A stretch of 64,000 nt of DNA from NCBI RefSeq assembly GCF_050003625.1, contig NC_134397.1, positions 98,564,162 through 98,628,161 of the forward strand, given 5' to 3'. The DNA comes from Haematobia irritans. Lineage: Eukaryota; Arthropoda; Insecta; Diptera; Muscidae. Made by a program: the position numbers and the translations under genes. Each line of letters opens with the position of its first letter. The stretch's first letter is position 1. Shown here piece after piece: positions 43,924 through 54,297 of the stretch. A model generated the notes under the pieces. That model was not told where the DNA came from, ran no database searches, and saw nothing but the letters and a program-made list of their open reading frames with translations.

Positions 43924-44843
43924 TCATGGAGAGAAGAGGAATCGTAAATGAAATTCATTCTCAAGTGCGAAAAAACTTTCCTCGTCGTAGAGTCATAATG
44001 AAAGGGATTGATGACTTGTGGCAGGCGGATTTAGTCGAAATGGGAAAATATGCTAGAAAAAATAGCGGATATAAATTTTTGCTGACAGTTATCGATACGT
44101 TTTCCAAATATGCCTGGGCTGAAGCAACAAAAACTAAAAATGCAAATGATGTAACTGCGGCGTTTCATAAAATATTGAAAGAAGGAAGAATGCCCAAGAA
44201 CTTGCAAACAGATGATGGGAAAGAGTTTTTCAATAAAGATTTTGGAAAGCTAATGGAAAAGTATCGTATTAACCACTACTCCACATATAGTGTAATGAAA
44301 GCATCCATCGTTGAACGCTTCAATCGCACATTAAAAAGCAAAATGTTTCGTGAGTTTTCCTTTAACGGGAACTATAAGTGGATTGATCTGTATAAAAAGT
44401 TGATATACACATACAATAGAACAAGACATCGAACAATTAAAATGGCGCCATACAAAGTAAATTCGAAAAACCAGCAGGAATTGCTCAATACCGTATATAG
44501 CAAGCTTAAAATATTCAAGTCACACAAATATAAAGTGGGTGATTTTGTACGTATCAGCAAATATAAGAATATATTTGAAAAGGGATATACCCCAAATTTC
44601 AGCACGGAAATATTCCGTATTAAATTAATCAAAGTAACAAATCCTGTAACGTACATATTGGAAGATTATCAAGGTCATCCCATAAAAGGATGTTTTTATG
44701 AGGAGGAATTAAAAAGAACCAGATACCCTAATTCTTACCTAGTAGAAAAAGTTTTAAAAACTCGAGGAGATCGTGTTTATGTTAAATGGTTGGGTTTTTC
44801 AAATCAACATAATTCATGGATAAATAAAAGCGATTTAATTTAA
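43920..44843 (+). CDS. INT: Retrovirus-type integrase with C-terminal chromodomain
   Basis: A 307-residue integrase. DDE residues are Asp37 (WQADLVEM), Asp98 (LQTDDGKEF) and Glu132 (ASIVERFNR). An SH3-like segment (KYKVGDFVRISKYK) follows, and the end (about 268-307) is a chromodomain (YLVEKVLKTRGDRVYVKWLG, ending SWINKSDL). It would insert the element and may direct it to methylated-histone chromatin. The N-terminal zinc-binding or helical domain usual in this family appears absent: only about 36 residues precede the first catalytic Asp. Its ATG overlaps the preceding stop. Confidence 0.93.
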   Translation: MIMERRGIVNEIHSQVRKNFPRRRVIMKGIDDLWQADLVEMGKYARKNSGYKFLLTVIDTFSKYAWAEATKTKNANDVTAAFHKILKEGRMPKNLQTDDGKEFFNKDFGKLMEKYRINHYSTYSVMKASIVERFNRTLKSKMFREFSFNGNYKWIDLYKKLIYTYNRTRHRTIKMAPYKVNSKNQQELLNTVYSKLKIFKSHKYKVGDFVRISKYKNIFEKGYTPNFSTEIFRIKLIKVTNPVTYILEDYQGHPIKGCFYEEELKRTRYPNSYLVEKVLKTRGDRVYVKWLGFSNQHNSWINKSDLI

Positions 44844-44876
44844 CACGTGTATATCATTCAAATCATAACACTCACA

Positions 44877-45566
44877 ATGTCAATAACACTAGCCTTAACG
44901 GGAAAATCATCAATCCTATCTGCGGAATATTTCCCCTCATTGCAGCTCTCTGGTGATTATGAATGCGCGTTAATTGATTTTCATACATACAACTCTATAC
45001 CAAATATAGATAATGATAACAATTTATTTCATATTGGTGAGAAAGTAATTGAAATCCCCATAGGTTCATATGAACTGGAAGATATAGTCGACTATATAAA
45101 AATGGCTTATGGAAGAAACAATGGATCGAAAAATATCAATATTTCCGCCAACAACAATACACTGCAAATTGAAATATTCTCTTCACATGACAAAATTGAT
45201 TTCAGTCATGATTGTTCTATTGGTCGCTTATTGGGTTTCAAAAGAGAGATTTTGACACCCAATATAACACACAAATCATCCCTTCCTGTGAATATTATGA
45301 GGGTAAATGCGATTCAAGTTCAATGTAATATTACTTCAGGTGCTTTCATGAATAGTTTACCGGTGCATACCATTCATCAATTTGCCATAAACGTATCTCC
45401 TGGCTATAAATTAGATGAAATACCACGAAATTTAGTTTATTTACCAGTGATCGTTAAAGAAATCAGTTCACTTAAAGTGTGGATTGTGGATCAAGAAGAA
45501 CGATTAATAAACTTTCGAGGTGAGGAAATTACTTTACGCCTCCATCTAAGGCCATCTGCAAGATGA
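44877..45566 (+). CDS. Penton-like minor capsid protein
   Basis: A 229-residue protein from ATG 44877 (MSITLALTGKSSILSAEYFP). It contains the motifs conserved in Polinton minor capsid proteins: YECALIDFHTYNSIPNI, IGSYELEDI, NNNTLQIEI, SIGRLLGF, VHTIHQFA and INFRGEEITLRLHL. The family forms single-jelly-roll pentons at capsid vertices. The stop TGA (45564-45566) overlaps the ATG of the 50-codon basic ORF. Confidence 0.85.
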   Translation: MSITLALTGKSSILSAEYFPSLQLSGDYECALIDFHTYNSIPNIDNDNNLFHIGEKVIEIPIGSYELEDIVDYIKMAYGRNNGSKNINISANNNTLQIEIFSSHDKIDFSHDCSIGRLLGFKREILTPNITHKSSLPVNIMRVNAIQVQCNITSGAFMNSLPVHTIHQFAINVSPGYKLDEIPRNLVYLPVIVKEISSLKVWIVDQEERLINFRGEEITLRLHLRPSAR

Positions 45567-45715
45567 TTATTTACAATAAATACGTCGGCGGAAAGTCAAA
45601 GGGAAACATTCGAGAACAAACCACCAACCGCAGACTACTGCCTTTATCTAAGGAAAACAGAAAATTTTTAAAATCTCTCAAACTTCGTTTAAAACAAAAT
45701 GTCAGAAATTCTTAA
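45563..45715 (+). CDS. Small basic protein (50 aa), core-protein-like
   Basis: A 50-codon ORF lying between the penton-like and major capsid genes and overlapping both: its ATG forms ATGA with the upstream stop, and its end runs past the major capsid ATG at 45699. About a third of its residues are Lys or Arg, with a PLSKENRKFLKSLKL motif that looks conserved among insect Polintons (from memory, unverified). Size, charge and position suggest a DNA-condensing or capsid-internal peptide, comparable in concept to adenovirus core proteins (inference). Confidence 0.65.
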   Translation: MIIYNKYVGGKSKGNIREQTTNRRLLPLSKENRKFLKSLKLRLKQNVRNS

Positions 45716-46868
45716 TGTCACTGAGAAGCCGTTTTCCGATGAAAATATAACTAAAAAAGACTATCATAGTTATGTTCCATATATTCACTCATTTAAAAAT
45801 AATGATGAGATTAGAATTACCATACAAAATCAAGACTTGTACGTATTGCCAGCTGAAAGTTATATTTACATAGAGGGTATCATAACAGTGGCTAGTGGAG
45901 AGAAAGCGGCCAACGCACGTTTAAGAAACAATTGTGTGGCATACATGTTTGATGAAATCCGCTATGAGCTTAATGGTGTTGAAATTGATCGATCGAGATA
46001 TCTTGGTATATCAAGCACAATAAAAAATTTCGCTTCCCTAACAAGTTTTGAGAGTAATATGCTCCTGAACGCAGGATGGAGTTCTTTGAAAGATATAGCT
46101 GTGAACACATTCAATTTTTATGTTCCATTAAAGATGTTACTGGGTTTTGCCGAAGATTTCAATAAAATTATATTGCATAGCAAGCATGAGTTAATACTTC
46201 ATCGAAGTTCTAACGATAGCCAAGCATGTTATTCATTGGATCCAAAGGAAAATCTAAATTTAACCATTACCAATGTAATGTGGAGGATACCCCATGTACA
46301 GCTCTCTGACCCTATGAAAATAAAAGTCATGAAAACTGTACGTGATGGAACATCATTACCGATTGCATTTCGAAGTTGGGATTGTCATTTTAATCCCACT
46401 TTCTTTGGATCGGTGAAATGCAACTGGAATGTAAAGCTGTCGCTGAATAGGGAGAGACCACGATTCATTTTGTTTGCATTTGAACGGGAAGGAAAGTTTG
46501 TTCACTGTAACTTAACAAACATAAAAGTGCATTTGAATTCAGAGACCTATCCGTATGATGATTTAAATTTAAAATTTGATGAAAATAGATATGCCATACT
46601 CTATGATATGTATACTAAATTTCAAGAAAATTATTATCAAAGGGAGACACAACCAATCTTAGGCCTTGATGATTTCAAGACCTCGCCACTAATAATCATT
46701 GATGTTAGCCATCAAAATGAAATGATAAAGCATGGTCCAATAGACGTTAAACTCGAAATTGAAACGAGTAAACCAATCACACCAAATACACATGCCTACT
46801 GTCTTATACTGCACGATCGCCTGATGGAATACACACCTTTGACTGGAGTTGTTCGAAAAATTATTTAA
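45699..46868 (+). CDS. MCP: Major capsid protein, double-jelly-roll type
   Basis: A 389-residue protein that I recognise as the Polinton/adintovirus hexon-like major capsid protein. Diagnostic stretches are LYVLPAESYIYIEGIITVAS, YMFDEIRYELNGVEIDRSR, NFYVPLKMLLGF, SLPIAFRSWDCH and YCLILHDRLMEYTPLTGVV. Two jelly-roll domains are expected, trimerising into capsomers. The frame is uninterrupted. The start follows Lys/Gln codons of the overlapping small ORF, and a TTTTTTATTG-rich region follows the stop. Confidence 0.9.
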   Translation: MSEILNVTEKPFSDENITKKDYHSYVPYIHSFKNNDEIRITIQNQDLYVLPAESYIYIEGIITVASGEKAANARLRNNCVAYMFDEIRYELNGVEIDRSRYLGISSTIKNFASLTSFESNMLLNAGWSSLKDIAVNTFNFYVPLKMLLGFAEDFNKIILHSKHELILHRSSNDSQACYSLDPKENLNLTITNVMWRIPHVQLSDPMKIKVMKTVRDGTSLPIAFRSWDCHFNPTFFGSVKCNWNVKLSLNRERPRFILFAFEREGKFVHCNLTNIKVHLNSETYPYDDLNLKFDENRYAILYDMYTKFQENYYQRETQPILGLDDFKTSPLIIIDVSHQNEMIKHGPIDVKLEIETSKPITPNTHAYCLILHDRLMEYTPLTGVVRKII

Positions 46869-47032
46869 AAACCAAAAAATCACTTTTTTTTTTTTTATTG
46901 TTATTAAATTTTTTTTATATACATTTTATATACATGTTTATAGTAATAAATAACAATTTAAATATATTTTTTTTCTTTTAAAAAATAAATAAATACATAC
47001 AACAAATTATATATGTTTTTTTTTTTTTCTTA
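46869..47032. terminator. Convergent 3' region between capsid and polymerase genes
   Basis: AT-rich spacer where plus-strand and minus-strand genes converge. It contains AATAAA-type signals on the plus strand (AATAAATAAC near 46946, AAATAAATAAATAC near 46982) and TTATTAAATTTT near 46900 for the minus strand. Confidence 0.6.
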
Positions 47033-50000
47033 TCAGACAAAACGGTCAAGATTCAAGTCATGTAAATCATTTATTGTTGCCAAGTCAAGACTTTGAATAT
47101 CATTCAAACTCTCCTCAAACACCATTGGATTTATTGACTCCCAGTTGATTTCATTATGTTCCATTGCATGGTTTTCTTCTGCGATTGCATAGTGACCCCA
47201 TGCATAGGTTTTAATGCCATCTTCTCGAATTTTTCTTTTGTCGTCATTATAACTTAAAGTTATTTTATTAATTCTATTTGTAAACACTGTGTGTTTCTTT
47301 GACCTAAAAACTAGCATGTTGTCGTTTACATTTTGTTTGTTAAAGAGACAATTGCGGTATGTCTCAAACGTGTACTTTTTCAAAACGGATTTTTTGACGC
47401 CCTTAGATTTTTTAATTTCCGAAGCACCCTCTACTTTCATAGAGTACATTTTCGGTCTCAACCCTATGAATTCCGTCATTATTCTCCCCGAATTCTCATC
47501 TTTCATCATTCCAATTACTTTTTTATTTTCTATAGGGAAGTTGAACCTATTATTTAGAGGCAAGTCGGATGTATCGAATCTTGCTTTTATTTCTTCCACC
47601 GTCAATTCTTCATAAAAGTCCCTACCTAAGAATTCGAGGACCATTGAATCAGTGTCTGTATATGCTAAAGATACATCATCGCCGAATTTTTCTTTCAGAA
47701 ACTCATAATAAAAGTTGTACATGAAATGTTTTGAAATTTCTAAAATCGCAAAGCCCATTTGTATTGGTTTATCGTAGATAATTTCCTCCTTATTCATTTG
47801 AATAGCAACCATATTTTCCCCGAAATGAATTAAACTATTAAAATTCGGACTGGAAATCAATTTCACTGCGCTATTCCTTTTTCCAACTGTTTCCCATACT
47901 TTGACAATTCTAACGTCCGTTCGTTTTTCGACATTTTCCATCGTCTTGCCATAAATTGCATTATTTAATAATTTGAAAAAATTTTTTTCAAATGCAATGT
48001 CGGTTCTGGCTCTATGCCCATTATTTATTTCAATATATGGACGAAGCCAATCACTTTGCACGAATGTAACTATTCTATGCACCTTATCAAGCTTCAAACC
48101 CAAATCTATACATTGCTGTAGATTTCTATAATGAATGACATAGTTTTTCTTGTCTTCGAAATCTGCTATCAATTTCTTAAATTTGGAACCGGGGGGAAAC
48201 TTGTTCTCAGGACAGGGAGGAAAATCATTTAAATAATCGTGAACTTCTTTGGGGCAAGAAAGGTCAACCTCAAGAAAATAGCCGTCATTCGAATTGGCTG
48301 GCAATTTTGATATTTTATCTATGTAAAACTTCATTAGGAATTCTTCACTACCCGTAACCCACTTGAAATCTTTTTGAGGGAGATACTGTGACATAGCATA
48401 TCCATACAGGTTATTCGCGTCAATGTATAAAAGCATACACAATAGCTCATCCTTTATATAATTCGCCATATATTTATTATTGGCACGAACATACCTTTTG
48501 CTACACTGCACTATACCACCCCTAATCCCCCTCATGCAGAAATTATGCATCTCTCTATCTAGTAAGAGATGTAATTCTGTTGTCTTTGTAATGCATTTCA
48601 ACATTGCTTCCCAAGAAAGGCCAGGGACAGTGAAATAATGACAAGGGTCAAGTCCATGTATATTCCAACATAATTTTCGGAAATTCTCAAACACATCGGT
48701 TAAAAGGAGAACGTCTGTGATCAGATACAATTCCATATATTCTTTAAGTGTCTCACACCCCATGGTGCTCCACACATTTTGAGCGTGTGTGTAGTCTTCC
48801 ATGGAACACGGTGTGTCAGTCAATGTGTTATGAAAATCTTCTATGGATGGAAGTTTTTCATCATCTAATCTACTATGACTTGATAAATAGTCATAGCAGA
48901 AAACGCCTTTCCTTTTCATCAAATCGAAATTGACGGGGAAGTGTTCTTTCACATTTAGTAAGGCATCGTTAGGCAAATTACGGGCAAGTGTGTCCAAACT
49001 TGCCGACATAAATTTGAAACTGTCCAAAAACCTCATCTCTAATATTTTTCGATTACCCATGGGAATGATGTGTGACATGGAAATATATGTCTCCTTATTC
49101 TGGGCAATAACCGAAGTTGTACCCTCAAAGTCTGCCAAGTCTTTGATAAAAAGATGTGAGTCATATTTTGAAAAATTATGGAAGAAAATTGGTATGAACT
49201 TTGCTATTTGGTATTGTAGGTTGCAGCTGTTGTGTGCTGGTCCCCTATATTTGCCTGTGAGATGGCAGTGATCTCTAACCTTTTTTTCAATATGCGTGTT
49301 AATTTCACGTTGGCAAATGTGACATTCTTTCGCTTTTAAAAATTCTCTAACCTCTAAGGGCGTCAATCTATCCATTGGTTTGACGATATTTAGACGATCA
49401 TAGATCGTCTTACAGTCCGCAATTAAATCCTCTAAGAATTTTTTGGAAGCATCTACACCCGTATACTTTCTTAAAATATTTTGACTACTATCGTAACTAC
49501 ATATAATTTTGTAACTATATGCACATGGTACATGTTTTTTCAAAGATGTAGTCTTTGAAGTGTTGTCACTTTCCACGCTACTGTCCTCTAAAATACACTC
49601 AAAGTCTGCATACACTGTATGCGAAACCATGAGCTCGCGCTTGAAATTATTGAATGTCAATTTCTGACTATGTTTGTCCGGCATTGACCTCTTTACCTTT
49701 TGACATTTTTGTTGATGCTCATACAGTTTGTCTCGCGAATTAAAATGACGTATGCATAGATCACACACATGAATACGTGCATTATGGTTCCGTTTCTGCC
49801 TACTCAAGAGTCTGGAAGAAGAAGAACAAAAATCTCATTAAATGGTTTGATGGAAAAATTGAAAATATGCAAAATTACCTTGAGATGCTCGTTACGAGAA
49901 TATAATGTGATTTTTCTCCTTCGGTTAGCAGCAGCAAATTTATATGTGTTGATTTTACATTGGCAGTTTTAAAATAGGGGCCGACAATGACTCCATTTAC

Positions 50001-51638
50001 ATAACCATACACATTTACGCTGATATCGGGATTCTGATCTTCAAATTGCCATATATGATGTGTAGGCAATGGGAATTGTAGATTATTAAAATTCAAAACT
50101 TTCCCATTTTCCAAATGTATAACATTGTTAGTAATGTCAACATCATAGGAACTTGTCGCAGCTCTATTTTTATTTGGCATACCACCGACACCAGCTATCA
50201 TACACCATTTGAAGCAGTAGTCATCAGTGTTTTTTATGTTCACACATGCTAATTTTCTTCGTAAAGCCATGGGGGTAGGTATGTACGACGAGCCACTAAT
50301 AAGGTTTACTCGGTTAACATTAATATCTAGCTTAGCAATCTTACTCAATGCCCAACCTGAATCTCTTTCCTGAAATTCGGACATTTTGTTGAGAATGCTA
50401 TCAAACTGGGACTCAAACAGTTTTTCAATGTCGTCAGATTTTGTGGCTAGACACATTTTCGTAATGTGGTTGAATGTTTTTGGGCTACTCACTCCATCTT
50501 CACTGGACTGTTGAGCTGCCTCATTAACAGGCTTTACGTATTCACCGATAAGTTCCATATTGAATTTTACGGTGGTGTGCTCATTAACTTTTTCCTTCAC
50601 TAAGTTAATCAGTGAAGATTTTGCCTCATTTAGAAGTTCCTCCGGGAGGAGTACATTACTCGTATTGCAATACTCATACATGGCAATACGTTTTTTAAAG
50701 GCAGTTTTTGTTTCTCGTAATTTCGTTGTTGTAGATGGCTGGTCTATGTTATCATTGTCGGCCCTCTCCTCACTCGTTTTCTGGTAAATGTTTTCTTGTT
50801 GCACACTTTGCGTTTTGATTAATTTGCTATTGTCTCCATGGTGAATTTTAAGGTTTTTGCTGCATGTCGGTCGTTGGATTGGTTCGCTTGCCTCATCTAT
50901 TTTACGTTTCTTAACACTCACATCTGAGACCCCTTGACCTACGATTTGAGGACAAGTCTTTTGGTGAGATCGTAAAATATATTTATTTTCACAAAATTTT
51001 CCGCAAACACAATGTTTAACAATGTGTAATTCAAACAAATGTTTTTGTGTATAATTAGCCGAACAATAGCTGCAAATATATTTTATTTTTCTTGACGGCA
51101 CAATATTATTGGAATTGTTTTGAACATGTTGTTGTTGTTGTTGGCTGTTGATCCATTGAAGGTTTCCTTGTGCGCCTTTATTTTCACTGCTGCTCCACTG
51201 ACGATGAACGGTGGTGCTCCATTGCTGCATACTTTGTGGATGAAATTGTTGTTGGTTGTTGACTCCCCATTGCTGCATGCTTTGTGGTGGATATTGACCG
51301 ACATTCCATTGACGATGATTGTGCAGTATACTTTCGGGGTGCACTTGTTGTTGTTGTTGGTGACTATCCCAATTTTGTTGTTGTTGTTGATTAACATTAT
51401 GGTGAATCAGTTCGCCTCCATTTGGTGATTGATTCACCCATCCTTCCATTTTTCTCTTACTTGAGGTTACGTTTTGCACCCTTCCTTCAACGACGTGGGG
51501 GCATTTCTCCTTGTGCGACTTGAGAATAAATCTATTCTCACAGAATTCACCGCACACACAATGTTTCACTGAATGACTAGTGAATTCCCTTTTGGTTGCG
51601 AAACCGGCGGAGCACATTTCACACAAATATTTAGCCAT
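47033..51638 (-). CDS. POLB: Protein-primed DNA polymerase B, two exons
   Basis: Exon 1 is 51638-49879 and exon 2 is 49811-47033, together 1,512 codons plus stop. The start is MAKYLCEMC; the upstream Met gives a poly-Lys run. Exon 1 opens with two zinc-finger modules (about residues 5-47 and 186-228) separated by a Gln-rich linker, then the N-terminal domain usual in Polinton polymerases (FQERDSGWALSKI). Exon 2 has another C2H2 finger, the exonuclease motif VYADFEC, ITDVLLLTD, polymerase motif A (LYIDANNLYGYAM), motif B (NNAIYGKTMEN) and motif C (YTDTDSM). The enzyme replicates the element using a terminal protein primer. Reading frame appears intact. Confidence 0.93.
49812..49878 (-). other. 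67-nt spliceosomal intron in the DNA polymerase gene
   Basis: On the minus strand the exon 1 end is followed by GTAATT (donor, 49878-49873), and TTCTTCTTCTTCCAG (acceptor, ending at 49812) precedes exon 2. Removing it joins the two polymerase halves in frame and restores continuity of the conserved region between the N-terminal domain and the zinc finger. The retained frame would stop at once (TAA within the donor). Confidence 0.88.
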
Positions 51639-52008
51639 TTTTTTTTTTTTTTCAAAAATGCGTAAACACACGGAATCGCTTTTAACAAATTGTTAAAAAT
51701 TTAAATATTTTAAACAAAAAATATTGCTTTAAAATTTGTTTTAAAATTTGGAAAACGGGATTTGATTCGAAGCGGTATCGATAGGCTCGTGAACTATCAC
51801 AAACTGTCAGTACCATCTAGGAAGAGAGAGTTTCAACCTTGTGTATGTCAAAGGAGTTCTCTATACTAGCTACATAATATTGAACATTATAAAAATTAAA
51901 AATTATTATGAATATATTAGTTTATTATAGATCCCTCAAAATTCCACAGGTGTCAAAACTTCCGGTACTCGTCAGATCAACAGAAATTGTATACATAATT
52001 GGGAGTAA
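51639..52008 (-). promoter_or_regulatory. Upstream region of the polymerase gene
   Basis: AT-rich, no gene. It includes a direct partial duplicate (51943-52008) of inner inverted-repeat sequence. The polymerase promoter should lie here; I cannot single out a convincing TATA/initiator pair. Confidence 0.4.
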
Positions 52009-53516
52009 GACAATACTTGACACATCATAAATTCGTCAAATTTAATGACGGTTATTTGTCTATAGTTTCCCTTCAACGAAATCAATTTCTTCAAAACTCA
52101 ACAGGTGTCAAAATTTCCGGTACTTGTCAGATCAACAGAAATTGTATACATAATTGGGAGTAAGATTTTTTTCCCCCATTTACAACACATAGACCACTGT
52201 GGCTATTTCCATGAAAACGATTATTTCTCATTCAATTTCAACTAGCAACGGATTTCATTACCAATCGATATTTTACAATCATAACCCTCACGTATACACT
52301 TAACTATCCTAACAAATTTTTAACCTTGACCAGCTACAATTTCCCTCCCACCAAAACTACCATCAAACTCACTATCTCCAACGTTAGCGATCCTCAACAA
52401 ATTTCATTCTAACCGACGCACAAAATTTTTCCACGTACATTCCCTTTTGCTTCCACCTTCGCTTTCCATTTTTTACCCTCCAACGATAGCGATCCACCAC
52501 AAATTTCATTCTAACCGACACACAAAATTTTTCCACGTACATTCCCTTTTGCTTCCACCTTCACTTTTCTATGCCCATCATCATTTTATGATCAACACAT
52601 CCCAACTATAAAATTTATGAAAAAACAGCACGTTAGAAAAAACTATTACTTACCTAACCAATGAAAATCCAAACTCACTATCTCCAACGTTAGCGATCCT
52701 CCAAAAAAATTTCATTCTAACCGACACACAAAATTTTTCCACGTACATTCCCTTTTGCTTCCACCTTCACTTTTCTATGCCCATCATCATTTTATGATCA
52801 ACACATCCCAACTATAAAATTTATGAAAAAACAGCACGTTAGAAAAAACTATTACTTACCTAACCAATGAAAATCCAAACTCACTATCTCCAACGTTAGC
52901 GATCCTCCAAAAAAATTTCATTCTAACCGACACACAAAATTTTTCCACGTACATTCCCTTTTGCTTCCACCTTCGCTTTCCATTTTTTACCCTCCAACCA
53001 TAGCGATCCTCCACAAATTTCATTCTAACCGACACACAAAATTTTTCCACGTACATTCCCTTTTGCTTCCACCTTCGCTTTCCATTTTTTACCCTCCAAC
53101 CATAGCGATCCTCCACAAATTTCATTCTAACCGACACACAAAATTTTTCCACGTACATTCCCTTTTGCTTCCACATCCGCTTTCCAATACCCTCCCATAG
53201 TTTACGATCACCACTTCCTGACTATAAACTTTACACGTACAACTCCAAGTTAGAAAAAGCCATTAATAAGTGTAAAGTAACCATTAACATGTTAGAAAAG
53301 CCCATAAAAACTGCAATCTACCCATAAAAAATTTTAGAAAAACCCATAAAAACTGCAATCTACCCATAAAAATTTTAGAAAAACCCATAAAAACTGCAAT
53401 CTACCCATAAAAATTTTAGAAAAACCCATAAAAACTGCAATCTACCCATAAAAATTTTAGAAATACCCATTAGAAAAAGCCATTAAATTATGTTAAACGC
53501 ACCTACTCTCTCTACT
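52009..53516 (-). repeat. Polinton right terminal inverted repeat (1,508 bp)
   Basis: Same outer and inner ends as the left repeat but about 400 bases longer, because it has more copies of the ~97-base unit (at about 52387, 52486, 52694, 52902, 53005, 53108) and a duplicated ~208-base block (52655-52862 region). A ~66-base piece of the inner repeat is duplicated directly at 51943-52008. The reading frames through these units are spurious. Confidence 0.92.
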
Positions 53517-54256
53517 GACGGCACGTTCTGCTGGACGTTTGTATGTGTGAGTTTGCCCACATTTGCCGCACATTTGATGTGAAACTTTATGTTGTTGCTT
53601 TTTTGTAGAAGAGAATGCCGTTTTATTCATATTCCCTTTTTGGTTTTTTAAGACCGCTATGACATTTTCTGTTTCTTTTTGCATTTCTGCGGCATTTTCT
53701 CGTGCCATTTCCATGCTTTTTGCTGTAGATAGGGCCTTACTCCACTTTATGTCTCCTTCGCTCAATAACTTTTCTTTTATGTTTATAAACTGCTGTGATA
53801 GTCCACATATAAAAATGTCTTTGACTAGTTCTTCCCTCAAAGACCCAAATTCACAGGGTATACTTAGGTTTTCTAGAACTGTCGCGTACTGACTGATTTT
53901 TTCATCCCCTGACTGTGTGCCTCTCCATGGAAACATTTGTGCCTCTCCATGGAAACATTTTTCTTTGGGATAAAATACGCCTCAAATTTGTTCCACAGCT
54001 CTTCGAACTTTATCGCATCAACTTCCACTACAAACGAATTAAATACCTCCAATGCATCTGGTCCCATATGGTGTAACAAAATTGCCACTTTCCGCACATC
54101 AGACTGTTCTATTAAGTTTGAAGCCAGCAAGAAAATTTTGAACTGTTTGCTCCAATTACGCCATTCCACAGCTAAATTCGAGCTGTTCATATTAAACTGG
54201 GACAAGCTCGCCGCAAAGGAAAACATTTGGTTTGAAATCTTTTCTTTATCCACCAT
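53517..54256 (-). pseudogene. Gypsy Gag, N-terminal and central part
   Basis: The ATG at 54254-54256 begins Gag (WRNWSKQFKIFLLAS, HHMGPDALEVF, FIPKKN). The frame changes at about 53930, where a 22-bp tandem duplication of GTGCCTCTCCATGGAAACAT(TT) is present. The second piece continues (GDEKISQYATVLENL, then LREELVKDIFICG) to the first zinc-binding motif (CGKCGQTHTY). The reading frame runs into the Polinton's right end at 53516. Gag would form the particle core. Confidence 0.88.
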
Positions 54257-54297
54257 GTTTATCTCTTTTTATATGCAAAGTTTCACACCTGACACCA

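Larger units (their letters stand above)
36391..53516. mobile_element. Maverick/Polinton element (adintovirus-like), apparently complete
   Basis: 17,126 bp bounded by AGTAGAGAGAGTAGG and its inverse, with a perfect 6-bp duplication GACGGC (36385-36390 and 53517-53522); AG/CT ends and 6-bp duplications are standard for Polintons. Long terminal inverted repeats enclose the genes. All hallmark genes are present: protein-primed DNA polymerase B, integrase, packaging ATPase, adenovirus-type protease, major capsid, penton-like and PLA2-domain capsid proteins. It also has a BIR protein. I see no nonsense mutation in the hallmark genes; the protease needs frameshifting or reflects a one-base indel. 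The intact set suggests a young insertion able to make virions (inference). Confidence 0.96.

Noticed and set aside
52856..53176. 106-codon repetitive ORF in the Polinton right end
   Set aside because: It reads through ~97-base tandem units of the inverted repeat; the left end does not keep an equivalent frame, and no promoter or conservation supports it.
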